From JBBRLG01 sp038231495 (lineage in GTDB: Bacteria > Planctomycetota > Planctomycetia > Gemmatales > Gemmataceae): 14,422 nt of DNA. The first letter of the stretch is position 1; the number at the start of each line of letters is the position of its first letter. Positions 1 to 6,470 of the stretch are shown here, one piece after another. The notes below the pieces were generated by a model that searched no databases, was not told the origin of the DNA, and saw only the letters and a list, made by a program, of their open reading frames with translations. The position numbers were made by a program, and so were the translations under genes. Location of the stretch: positions 1-14,422 of the forward strand of contig JBBRLG010000121.1 in assembly GCA_038231495.1 (NCBI GenBank), written 5' to 3'.

Positions 1-7
1 CCTCCGG

Positions 8-73
8 TCGTTGGGTGCCATGCTTTGGTACTCCAAAGCTTGCTTTCGAGTACGAAAGCATGGCACCCAACGA
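8..73. repeat. Nested palindrome (three-way-junction-like inverted repeat)
   Basis: The outer arms, 8-21 and 60-73, are perfect complements (TCGTTGGGTGCCAT / ATGGCACCCAACGA). Inside them sit two back-to-back 7-bp hairpins with 4-base loops, 22-39 and 42-59. The whole unit can also be read as two 32-base inverted copies that differ at two sites. Those two differences fall on one base pair of the inner hairpin: G27-C34 in the left hairpin and C47-G54 in the right, so pairing is kept. The element lies just beyond the 3' end of the TPM gene. It is probably a dispersed intergenic repeat (REP-like). A role as a transcription end or recombination site is possible but not shown. Confidence 0.8.
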
Positions 74-83
74 CACGAGTTCA

Positions 84-123
84 TCCGGAGATAGACTCCG
101 GTCGCTTACGCTCCCGGCTCGCC
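84..123 (+). repeat. Half copy of a dispersed palindromic repeat
   Basis: This 40-base stretch matches 12500-12539 at 37 of 40 positions. It includes a small internal hairpin (85-90 with 96-101) and the identical 28-base tract 96-123. The copy near 12.5 kb has a matching left arm that turns it into a long inverted repeat. Here that arm is absent and the nested palindrome at 8-73 stands in its place. The tract CCTCCGGTCG also occurs at 1-10, so the left part of this compound element may continue outside the window. Confidence 0.75.
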
Positions 124-141
124 CGTTAATGGTTCCAAGGC

Positions 142-1305
142 TCAAAAATCGCCGCCCCCACCTGCGTCGCCTCCACCCCCGCCGCCACCTCCGAAATCGC
201 CACCGCCGCCCCCAGAATCGCCGCCCCCGGCATCGCCGCCGCCGCCGCCCCCGAAAAAGCCGCCGCCGCCGAAGTCACCGCCACCGCCGCCGCCGCCACC
301 GGCGTCACCGCCACCACCCGCGTCGCCGCCGAAGTCGCCGCCGCTGCCGGTGTAATCCGTATCCGGTGTCGGCGGCGCGTCGTACGAACCGCCCCCGCCC
401 ACCGCGGGTGAATTCGGGGTCATGGGCTGCGACCCGTAGTTGTGACCGCCGCCACCCCCGCCGCCGAAAACGTTGTTATACATCCACATGCCGGCAACGC
501 TGCCGAACATGCTCCCGGCAAAGCTCGACAACACGCCGCCGAAGCCACCGCCGCCGCCGCCACCGTAACCGCCGCCGCCGCCGCCGTAACCACCGCCCGG
601 TCCGGGACCGCCGCCGCCGCTACCGCGGAAAAGGCGCGTCACCACGAAGAAGCCTACGATCACTACCAGGCCGATACACAATAACCCCCCTATTAACGGA
701 CAGATCAAACCACTCCAGCCCGACGTACCACTTTCGTCCGGCGGATTGCTCGGCCCTTGTGTAGGATGTCCGCCGCCGCTCGGGGGGGGTGCAGTGTTCC
801 GGTCGTCCCGGCTTTTGCCCTCGTCATGCAACGTCGTTTGAACGTAGCGCACGCCCTCCAGAAGTCCCTCGTCGTACTCCTTTTTTCCGAAGCGGTCCAC
901 CATTAGCTTGACGAGGTGGTCGCGCTGGTCGTTGCTAAATTCTTTGTGCGTCTGGTCGCCGACCTCGACCTGGATGTGCGACGGGTCCCGGCAAATCAAC
1001 ACATAGATGCCGTCCACCTTGGCGTCGCGCGCGCGCTGCGCGGCCCACTCCTTAAAGAATGCGTTCTTTTCGGCGTGATCGCTGCTCTTCGCCACTTTCT
1101 CCTTGCCGGCCGGGACTTGGCGGAAGGTCTCGATGACCAGATCCTTCTTTTTGGACTGCTTGATGTCCTTGAGGAGTCCGTCGGCGGTCTTTATCGTCTC
1201 CGGCTTGAAGAAGCCGCCGTCGTCGCGGACTTCCGGCGTCAGGGCTATAGCGGACAGGGCAATTACTAGAAGGGCGGCGATCGCAAAACCGTGATATAGG
1301 CGCAT
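142..1305 (-). CDS. TPM-domain membrane protein with long Gly-rich tail
   Basis: The 387-residue product has an N-terminal hydrophobic segment (about residues 5-22) that acts as a signal peptide or anchor. A TPM-type domain (YgcG/Psb32 family) covers about 37-165; G-I-Y-V-L-I-C near 99-105, I-Q-V-E-V-G at 111-116 and the Y-D-E-G-L-x-x-G segment at 144-151 fit that family. A Pro/Gly linker (172-195) leads to a strong transmembrane helix at about 199-224. The rest is Gly-rich, interrupted by one hydrophobic patch (about 258-280), and ends in repeated G-G-G-D-A/F units. The ATG has GGAG seven bases upstream. TPM proteins are envelope-located and their biochemical role is unsettled. The stop of the CAP gene upstream lies 70 bases away, so the two may share a transcript. 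The tail is encoded by near-continuous GGN codons, giving a C-rich plus strand at about 150-620. Confidence 0.85.
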   Translation of the reverse strand: MRLYHGFAIAALLVIALSAIALTPEVRDDGGFFKPETIKTADGLLKDIKQSKKKDLVIETFRQVPAGKEKVAKSSDHAEKNAFFKEWAAQRARDAKVDGIYVLICRDPSHIQVEVGDQTHKEFSNDQRDHLVKLMVDRFGKKEYDEGLLEGVRYVQTTLHDEGKSRDDRNTAPPPSGGGHPTQGPSNPPDESGTSGWSGLICPLIGGLLCIGLVVIVGFFVVTRLFRGSGGGGPGPGGGYGGGGGGYGGGGGGGFGGVLSSFAGSMFGSVAGMWMYNNVFGGGGGGGHNYGSQPMTPNSPAVGGGGSYDAPPTPDTDYTGSGGDFGGDAGGGGDAGGGGGGGGDFGGGGFFGGGGGGDAGGGDSGGGGGDFGGGGGGGGDAGGGGDF

Positions 1306-1375
1306 ACCAATTCTCCGTGGGTGGGCTGTCAGGGGCAGTACGCTTGCACAGGGCGTGCCGTTCGGCGGGCGGGCC

Positions 1376-1879
1376 TCACTTCTTTAGCTGCGTGCCGAAA
1401 ACCTGCGTGGAATAAACCTCACCCTTGTCGTTTTTCGCGATGCCAATGCCGATCTCGCGAAACTCCTTGTTCAGGATGTTCTCGCGATGGAGCTTCGACT
1501 CCATCCACCGCTTCACGACGACCGCCGGCATTTCGGCCTCGCCCGACGCGATGTTTTCGCCCACGTTCATCCAGTGGTAGCCCGCCGCCTCCACCCGCTG
1601 GCCCGGGTTCTTGTCGTCCAGGACGTGGTTCAACTCGCGCTTTTTCGCCATGTTTGCCGAGTGGTCGCGGGCCACCTTGACGAGTACCGGGTTGAACTCC
1701 AACGCGGGCAGTTTCTCCTTTTCGCGCTCCTTGTTCGTCAGGTCCAGGATTTCCTTTTCGTCCTTCGTCAGTTCCACCTTGGGTTCCGGTTTGGGCTTCG
1801 GCTCGTCCCCGGACGCAGGGTTGAGGAGTCCAAGTAGGATCACTAATACGGCAGCCAGACCGGCGTAAAGTCGCGACAT
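1376..1879 (-). CDS. Secreted CAP/SCP-domain protein
   Basis: The 167-residue product has a signal peptide (hydrophobic 6-20, likely cut after A-S-G at 24), a Lys/Pro/Glu-rich spacer (25-38) and one CAP domain (SCP/PR1/YkwD type) over about 40-163. The expected cavity residues are visible: His85 in L-N-H, Glu108 in V-G-E-N-I, Glu127 in W-M-E, and His131 in L-H-R-E-N-I-L. The C-terminal strand reads Y-S-T-Q-V-F-G. It is about the usual length for a bacterial single-domain CAP protein. An in-frame GTG lies four codons upstream at 1891, but the ATG at 1879 has GGAG six bases before it, while the GTG overlaps that site. Bacterial CAP proteins are exported and their function is mostly unknown. The gene sits upstream of the TPM gene on the same strand and is divergent from the thiolase. 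Confidence 0.88.
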   Translation of the reverse strand: MSRLYAGLAAVLVILLGLLNPASGDEPKPKPEPKVELTKDEKEILDLTNKEREKEKLPALEFNPVLVKVARDHSANMAKKRELNHVLDDKNPGQRVEAAGYHWMNVGENIASGEAEMPAVVVKRWMESKLHRENILNKEFREIGIGIAKNDKGEVYSTQVFGTQLKK

Positions 1880-1885
1880 GATCGT

Positions 1886-1889
1886 CTCC
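1886..1889 (-). promoter_or_regulatory. Ribosome binding site deciding the CAP gene start
   Basis: GGAG on the minus strand lies six bases before the ATG at 1879. The competing GTG (1889-1891) overlaps this motif and has no comparable site of its own. Confidence 0.6.
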
Positions 1890-1982
1890 ACGTTGGCGTC
1901 GAAACGGAACTCCCGGATTGTTCGGCGGGCGCTTCCCGGTAATAATTATAACGGGAGTATGCCGCATTCCGAAGCCAACAAC

Positions 1983-1988
1983 AAGGAG
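1983..1988 (+). promoter_or_regulatory. Ribosome binding site deciding the thiolase start
   Basis: AAGGAG lies seven bases before the ATG at 1996. The reading frame stays open upstream to about 1918, but the family N-terminus begins exactly at this ATG. Confidence 0.75.
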
Positions 1989-1995
1989 CCTTCTC

Positions 1996-3174
1996 ATGGC
2001 CGACGCCTTTCTCCTGTCGGCGGCCCGGACGCCGATCGGCAAATACCTCGGCGGCCTCGCCGAGTTGTCCGCGCCCCAACTCGGCGCCGCCGCCGTCGCC
2101 GAAGCCCTCCGCCGCGCCCAGGCTCCGGCGGCGCGCGTCGAAGAAGTAATAATGGGCAACGTCCTGCAAGCCGGCGTCGGCCAAAACCCGGCACGCCAGG
2201 CCGCGCTCAAGGCGGGGCTGCCCGACACCATCCCGGCATTCACCGTGAACAAGGTTTGCGGTTCGGGCCTCAAGGCGGTCATGCTCGCGGCCCAGGCGCT
2301 TCGCGCCGGTGACGCCGAATTGATTGTCGCGGGCGGCATGGAAAGCATGAGCCGGGCGCCCTACCTGCTGTTCGGCACCCGCACTGGCTGGAAGTTGGGC
2401 GACCAGAAGGCCGTGGACGCCATGATCCACGACGGCCTGTGGTGTGCCTTCGAGGACTGGCACATGGGCGACGCGGCCGAGCACATCGCGACGAAGTGTG
2501 GCGTAGCGCGCGGCGAGCAGGACCAGTTCGCGGCACTGAGTCAGCAGCGCGCCGCGGCCGCGTGGCAGAGCGGCGCGTTCACTGCCGAGGTCGTGCCGGT
2601 CACGGTCGGCAGCGGCCCGAAGGCGCGCGTGGTCGCGCGCGACGAAAGCATTCGGCCCGAAACGACGCTTGAGACGCTAACCAAGTTGAAGCCGGCGTTC
2701 CGCGAAGGCGGCACGGTAACGGCAGGCAACGCCTCGACACTGAGCGACGGTGCGGCCGCAGTGGTTGTAGGCACCGCCCGCGCCGCCGAGGCGCTGGGGA
2801 CGAAGCCGCTGGCTCGCATCGTCGCCTATGCCACTAGCGGCGTCGCGCCAAAGGATATCTTCATCGCCCCGGTGTTGGCAGTCCAGCAGGTACTCGACAA
2901 GGCCGGCCTGAAAGCGGCCGACATCGACCTGTTTGAGATGAATGAGGCATTCGCGGCGCAGATGCTGGCGTGCAACAAGGAATTGCGGCTCGACGAAAAT
3001 CGCCTGAATGTCCACGGCGGCGCGATCGCCCTGGGCCACCCGATCGGCGCGTCGGGGGCGCGTGTGCTTGTGACACTGCTGTACGCGCTGGAACAGCGCG
3101 GCCTGAAACGCGGCCTGGCGTCGCTGTGCCTGGGCGGGGGTAATGCCGTGGCGATGGTGGTGGAGCGCGTGTAG
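1996..3174 (+). CDS. atoB: Acetyl-CoA acetyltransferase (thiolase II family)
   Basis: The 392-residue product is a full-length thiolase. It reversibly condenses two acyl-CoA units (classically two acetyl-CoA to acetoacetyl-CoA) in the cytoplasm. The nucleophile is Cys88 in N-K-V-C-G-S-G. His348 (G-H-P-I-G-A-S-G) and Cys378 (C-L-G-G-G) are the acid/base pair, N-E-A-F-A at 316-320 supplies the oxyanion-hole Asn, and H-M-G at 156-158 is kept. Length and residue numbering are almost the same as in the Zoogloea enzyme. One difference is that the usual M-G-x-G-P loop near 288 reads I-F-I-A-P, so acyl-chain preference may differ. The symbol is by family only; fadA-like use in fatty-acid breakdown cannot be excluded. 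The Uma2 gene follows after 30 bases, possibly on the same transcript. Confidence 0.95.
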   Translation: MADAFLLSAARTPIGKYLGGLAELSAPQLGAAAVAEALRRAQAPAARVEEVIMGNVLQAGVGQNPARQAALKAGLPDTIPAFTVNKVCGSGLKAVMLAAQALRAGDAELIVAGGMESMSRAPYLLFGTRTGWKLGDQKAVDAMIHDGLWCAFEDWHMGDAAEHIATKCGVARGEQDQFAALSQQRAAAAWQSGAFTAEVVPVTVGSGPKARVVARDESIRPETTLETLTKLKPAFREGGTVTAGNASTLSDGAAAVVVGTARAAEALGTKPLARIVAYATSGVAPKDIFIAPVLAVQQVLDKAGLKAADIDLFEMNEAFAAQMLACNKELRLDENRLNVHGGAIALGHPIGASGARVLVTLLYALEQRGLKRGLASLCLGGGNAVAMVVERV

Positions 3175-3189
3175 GATTAGCGGTCAACG

Positions 3190-3196
3190 AAAGGGG
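3190..3196 (+). promoter_or_regulatory. Ribosome binding site deciding the Uma2 start
   Basis: AAAGGGG ends eight bases before the ATG at 3205. A GTG three codons upstream (3196-3198) overlaps this motif, so the ATG is the better start. Confidence 0.5.
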
Positions 3197-3204
3197 TGAA
3201 GGCG

Positions 3205-3936
3205 ATGCCCACTGAGACGACGATGCTTGATGTGCCGGTGCCGGTGCCGGGGTCGGCGCGAATCCCGCCGCTCCAGAACGGCGACCGGCTGACGGCGGAG
3301 GAGTTCGAGCGGCGCTACGACGCGATGCCGGATTTGAAGAAGGCGGAACTGATTAACGGAGTAGTCTACCTGTCTGGTCCCGTATCCCTGGAAGACCACG
3401 GCGGTCCACACTTCGACACGGTAGGATGGCTTGGCGTTTATTGCGTGGCGACACCGGGCGTCAGCGGCGGCAACAACACCACCCTGCGCTTGCCGCTCAA
3501 CAACCGCCCGCAGCCGGATGTCTGCCTGATCGTCGAACCTTCCCACGGCGGGCAAGTCCAGATTGTCAACCGCTACATCGTCGGCGGCCCGGAACTCGTC
3601 GTCGAGGTGGCGGCGACGAGCGTGAACTGCGAGTTGACCGACAAACTCGCCCTTTACCGCCGGAACAACGTCCGCGAATACGTCGTCTGGCGCGTCTTCG
3701 ACCGCGCGCTCGACTGGTTCGTGTTGCGGAATGGACAGTACGAGCGCCTGAAGCAGTCGCCGGAGAGTTTCTTCAAGAGCGAAATCTTGCAAGGATTGTG
3801 GCTCGACCCGGCCGCGCTGATCCGAGGTGACGTTGCTCGTGTCGCGCAGGTCGCACAGCGCGGGATTGCCAGTCCCGAACATGCGTTGTTCCTGGCACAT
3901 TTGCAACAAGCCGCGAGCCAACGCCCTTCGGCGTGA
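3205..3936 (+). CDS. Uma2 family endonuclease-like protein (DUF820)
   Basis: The 243-residue product belongs to the Uma2/DUF820 group with a PD-(D/E)xK nuclease-like fold. The N-terminal L-T-A-E-E-F segment (29-34) and the A-E-L-I-N-G-V-V-Y strand (47-55) are typical. The presumed catalytic core is Pro104-Asp105 in Q-P-D-V, Glu134 in L-V-V-E-V, and Lys147 in D-K-L-A-L-Y, followed by V-R-E-Y-V-V-W (156-162). The residues needed for metal binding therefore seem intact. The C-terminus (about 200-243) is an Ala/Gln-rich helical extension. The family is greatly expanded in cyanobacteria and planctomycetes, and the role of most members is unknown. It follows the thiolase by 30 bases, but a functional link is unlikely. 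The nuclease activity is inferred from the family. Confidence 0.88.
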   Translation: MPTETTMLDVPVPVPGSARIPPLQNGDRLTAEEFERRYDAMPDLKKAELINGVVYLSGPVSLEDHGGPHFDTVGWLGVYCVATPGVSGGNNTTLRLPLNNRPQPDVCLIVEPSHGGQVQIVNRYIVGGPELVVEVAATSVNCELTDKLALYRRNNVREYVVWRVFDRALDWFVLRNGQYERLKQSPESFFKSEILQGLWLDPAALIRGDVARVAQVAQRGIASPEHALFLAHLQQAASQRPSA

Positions 3937-3977
3937 ACGAAACTGAGAGGCGAGCGGAAGTACAATTACGAGAAACA

Positions 3978-4010
3978 AACTGCCGTGACGAGGCGAGCGC
4001 CACGGCAGTT
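3978..4010. terminator. Possible bidirectional terminator hairpin after the Uma2 gene
   Basis: AACTGCCGTG (3978-3987) pairs perfectly with CACGGCAGTT (4001-4010) around a 13-base loop. It lies between two converging genes (Uma2 on plus, a small unknown on minus). No T-run follows on the plus strand. On the minus strand only short T-runs follow, in GTTTGTTTCTCG. Termination is therefore plausible from position but not proven. Confidence 0.4.
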
Positions 4011-4060
4011 GCCTCCGATGTCCGCTCGTGTGGAGAACGGCGATTTTGAGGGCAAAGCGG

Positions 4061-4139
4061 CCACGGCACGTTCGCCGTGGAGAAAGTGTGGCATCCGCAG
4101 GGATGCTGTCATCACGCCCTCGCTTCAATGCGGCCACAC
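4061..4139. other. Hairpin cluster in a convergent intergenic region
   Basis: Three further inverted repeats follow the hairpin at 3978-4010. CCACGGC (4061-4067) pairs with GCCGTGG (4074-4080). GCATCC (4091-4096) pairs with GGATGC (4101-4106). GTGTGGC (4086-4092) can pair at longer range with GCCACAC (4133-4139). No open frame of credible composition covers this gap. It may be a remnant of a dispersed repeat or a set of weak terminators. Confidence 0.4.
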
Positions 4140-4159
4140 AGAGCGGCTCGTCGAGGTTC

Positions 4160-4417
4160 CTAGTGACTGTCCCCAGCGCGTTTTTCGGCCATCACGTCGG
4201 AGACGCGATACATCTTGCCGGCTTTCCGAATTGTGCCAATTCGGTGTTTAATGTCTTCACGCGGCCAGTCGCAGACAGGCCTCACGAGTTGGACAACCTC
4301 CTCCAAGTAGGAGTCGGTATCTTTGATGACTTCCGGAGGAACGACGTACCTGAAGCCGATAATGCGGCATGCCTCGATGATGGCCTTGTCGATCTCCGCT
4401 GCAACTTTGGTTCTCAT
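4160..4417 (-). CDS. Small hypothetical protein (85 aa)
   Basis: I do not recognise this protein. The 85 residues are charged and soluble, without signal peptide or membrane segment. The N-terminal half looks helical (K-V-A-A-E-I-D-K-A-I-I-E-A), followed by hydrophobic I-G-F-R-Y-V-V-P-P (20-28), an acidic segment D-T-D-S-Y-L-E-E (33-40), and a basic C-terminal third. The ATG has AGGA eight bases upstream. GC content looks lower than in the neighbouring metabolic genes, which suggests an accessory gene. A perfect 8-bp inverted repeat (4226-4233 with 4237-4244) lies inside it. It converges on the Uma2 gene and is divergent from the mutase gene. Coding status rests on the ribosome site and sensible composition only. 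Confidence 0.55.
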   Translation of the reverse strand: MRTKVAAEIDKAIIEACRIIGFRYVVPPEVIKDTDSYLEEVVQLVRPVCDWPREDIKHRIGTIRKAGKMYRVSDVMAEKRAGDSH

Positions 4418-4559
4418 TGTGCTCGTCCTAAACTGCTGCTGTAATCACTCCCTCGAACAGTAACAGGCTCCACACAAGTATAACTATCGAGAAGCGGCAG
4501 GACAAGGGGGAGTAACCCGGATTTTTTCACCCGACCTCTGTGCTTGAGGAGACAACCGC

Positions 4560-6212
4560 ATGGCCACCGTGACCGACACCGCCGCCCGCGAGCGCTGGGA
4601 CCGCGAGAACGCCGCCGCCCCGGTACGCGAACAGCCGCCCACCACCGTTAGCAGCGTCCCCGTCGAGCCGCTCTACACAAGCGATAGCCTCGACGCCTTC
4701 GACCCCGACGCCGACCTCGGCTACCCCGGCCAGTACCCGTTCACCCGCGGCGTCCACGCCACCATGTACCGCAGCCGCCTTTGGACCATGCGGCAGTTCG
4801 CCGGCTTCGGCACGCCCGCGCAAACGAACGAACGCTTCCGCTTCCTCCTCGGCAAGGGGCAGACGGGCCTCAGCACCGCGTTCGATTTGCCGACGCTCAT
4901 GGGCCTCGACAGCGACGACCCGCGCTCGCTCGGCGAAGTTGGCCGGCTCGGCGTTGCCATGGACACGCTCGACGACATGGCCGAGTTGTTCCACGGCATC
5001 GACCTGGCCGACGTGTCCGTTTCCATGACGATCAACGCCCCCGCCATCGTCGTCATGGCGTTCTTCCTCGCCAACGCCGAGGACCAGGGCGTCGATTGGC
5101 AAAGGCTGCGCGGCACCCTCCAAAACGACATTTTGAAGGAGTTCCACGCCCAGAATGAATTCGTCTTTCCGCCGGAGCCGCACGTTCGGCTGGTTGCCGA
5201 CGTGATCGAGTTTTGCACCCTTCACGTGCCGCAGTGGAACTCGGTCAGCATCAGCGGCTACCACATCCGCGAGGCCGGCTCGACCGCCGCCCAGGAACTC
5301 GCCTTCACCCTCGCCGATGGCTTCCATTACGTCGATACCTGCCTGGCCCGCGGCCTGGACATCGACGCCTTCGCGCCGCGCCTGAGCTTCTTCTTCAACG
5401 CCCACAACGACATCTTCGAGGAGTTGGCCAAGTACCGGGCGGCGCGGGTGCTGTGGGCCGAGGCCATGCGGCACGGCTACGGTGCGCGCAAGGAAAGTTC
5501 TTGGAAGTTGCGGTTCCACGCGCAGACGGCGGGCTGTTCGTTACAGGACAAGCAGCCGGAGGTCAATCTAATGCGCGTGGCGTACCAGGCGTTGGCGGCG
5601 GTGTTGGGCGGCTGTCAGTCGCTGCACACCAACAGCATGGACGAGACGCTGGCGCTGCCGTCGGAGCACGCCGTCACGCTGGCGTTGCGGACGCAGCAGG
5701 TCCTGGCCTACGAAACCGGCGTGACGAACACGGTGGACCCGCTCGGCGGCAGCTACTTCGTCGAGTCGCTGACGAAACAGATGCAGCAGGACGCGCACGT
5801 CTACTTCGACCGCATCAAGGAGTTGGGTGGCATGATTCCGGCACTGGAATCGGGCTTCTTCCGCCGCGAGATTGCCGACGCCGCGTTCACTTACCAGCGC
5901 GACGTGGACGCCAAACGCAAGCTGCTTGTCGGCGTCAACGCCTTCCAGCAGGCGGACGCGAAACCGCTTGAAACGCTGGTCGTGGACGCCGGCGTGGAAC
6001 AGGGTCAGATCGCCCGACTGAAGGTCCTCAAGGCGAAGCGGGACAACGCGGCGGTGCAAAAGCACCTGGGCGAAGTGCGGCGCGTGGCGGCGACGAAGGA
6101 GAACCTGATGCCGGCGTTGATCGAGGCGGCGCGGTCGCGCTGCACGGTGGGCGAGGTGATGAACGCGCTGGCGGACGTGTTTGGCCGCTACGACGGTGCG
6201 GCGCGGTGGTGA
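4560..6212 (+). CDS. icmA: Isobutyryl-CoA mutase large subunit (B12-dependent acyl-CoA mutase, catalytic chain)
   Basis: The 550-residue product is the catalytic TIM-barrel chain of a coenzyme-B12 acyl-CoA mutase. It matches the methylmalonyl-CoA mutase family throughout: T-R-G-V-H-A-T-M-Y (62-70), G-Q-T-G-L-S-T-A-F-D-L-P-T (100-112), Q-N-D-I-L-K-E-F (188-195), S-G-Y-H (232-235) and Q-S-L-H-T-N-S (353-359). Two substrate-specificity positions, Tyr89 and Arg207 in Propionibacterium methylmalonyl-CoA mutase, are Phe80 and Gln198 here, the pair known from isobutyryl-CoA mutase. The expected reaction is isobutyryl-CoA to n-butyryl-CoA, as in valine or butyrate metabolism. The C-terminal B12-binding domain with D-x-H-x-x-G is absent, so a separate small subunit of about 140 residues must exist elsewhere. 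GAGGAGA lies seven bases before the ATG. The gene is alone between small unknown genes and ends at a strong hairpin. Confidence 0.9.
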   Translation: MATVTDTAARERWDRENAAAPVREQPPTTVSSVPVEPLYTSDSLDAFDPDADLGYPGQYPFTRGVHATMYRSRLWTMRQFAGFGTPAQTNERFRFLLGKGQTGLSTAFDLPTLMGLDSDDPRSLGEVGRLGVAMDTLDDMAELFHGIDLADVSVSMTINAPAIVVMAFFLANAEDQGVDWQRLRGTLQNDILKEFHAQNEFVFPPEPHVRLVADVIEFCTLHVPQWNSVSISGYHIREAGSTAAQELAFTLADGFHYVDTCLARGLDIDAFAPRLSFFFNAHNDIFEELAKYRAARVLWAEAMRHGYGARKESSWKLRFHAQTAGCSLQDKQPEVNLMRVAYQALAAVLGGCQSLHTNSMDETLALPSEHAVTLALRTQQVLAYETGVTNTVDPLGGSYFVESLTKQMQQDAHVYFDRIKELGGMIPALESGFFRREIADAAFTYQRDVDAKRKLLVGVNAFQQADAKPLETLVVDAGVEQGQIARLKVLKAKRDNAAVQKHLGEVRRVAATKENLMPALIEAARSRCTVGEVMNALADVFGRYDGAARW

Positions 6213-6222
6213 TCGCGGATTT

Positions 6223-6266
6223 GCCGCTTGCGGCTTTGCGGGAAAAACCGCAACGCCGCAAGCGGC
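6223..6266 (+). terminator. Strong hairpin after the mutase gene
   Basis: Starting 11 bases after the mutase stop, a 12-bp GC-rich stem (6223-6234 with 6255-6266) continues, after one mismatch, into six more pairs (6236-6241 with 6248-6253) around the loop GAAAAA. No clear T-run follows, so it could also be a transcript-stabilising or dispersed hairpin. Position favours termination of the mutase message. Confidence 0.6.
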
Positions 6267-6470
6267 CAGGCATTGTTCTCTTTACCAGCGGTTGGGCAAC
6301 CGTTTGTAAGAAATGCCGGCGCAACCGTTACACTTTGACAAATCCTCATTGCCTTCTTAATCCGTTAACCCAATAGTCGCTAAAAAGTTGCAACAAATCG
6401 ACCGCAATTCCAGGCAAACCGGCACGGCAGTTGCTTTGAAGTAAAGGGTTATGGTGAGGATGCGACATGA

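Noticed and set aside
15..764. A 249-codon plus-strand frame across the start of the window
   Set aside because: It is almost entirely Arg/His/Pro from CG-rich repeats opposite the Gly-rich tail of the TPM gene and crosses the palindromic repeats.
3205..3936. Uma2 gene as part of a transposon or toxin system
   Set aside because: No transposase, inverted ends or antitoxin-like partner flank it; it looks like one of the many stand-alone family members.
4226..4244. Perfect 8-bp inverted repeat CCGAATTG/CAATTCGG as an operator
   Set aside because: It lies inside the small unknown gene, with no second site nearby and no regulator gene; it is probably incidental.
4418..4559. Cobalamin riboswitch in front of the B12-dependent mutase
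   Set aside because: The 142-base leader shows no recognisable B12-box sequence or matching set of stems.
4527..5519. A 330-codon open frame on the minus strand opposite the mutase
   Set aside because: The plus strand here encodes all conserved mutase motifs. The minus frame is a by-product of high GC and has a Val/Glu/Gly-heavy composition with no recognisable domain.
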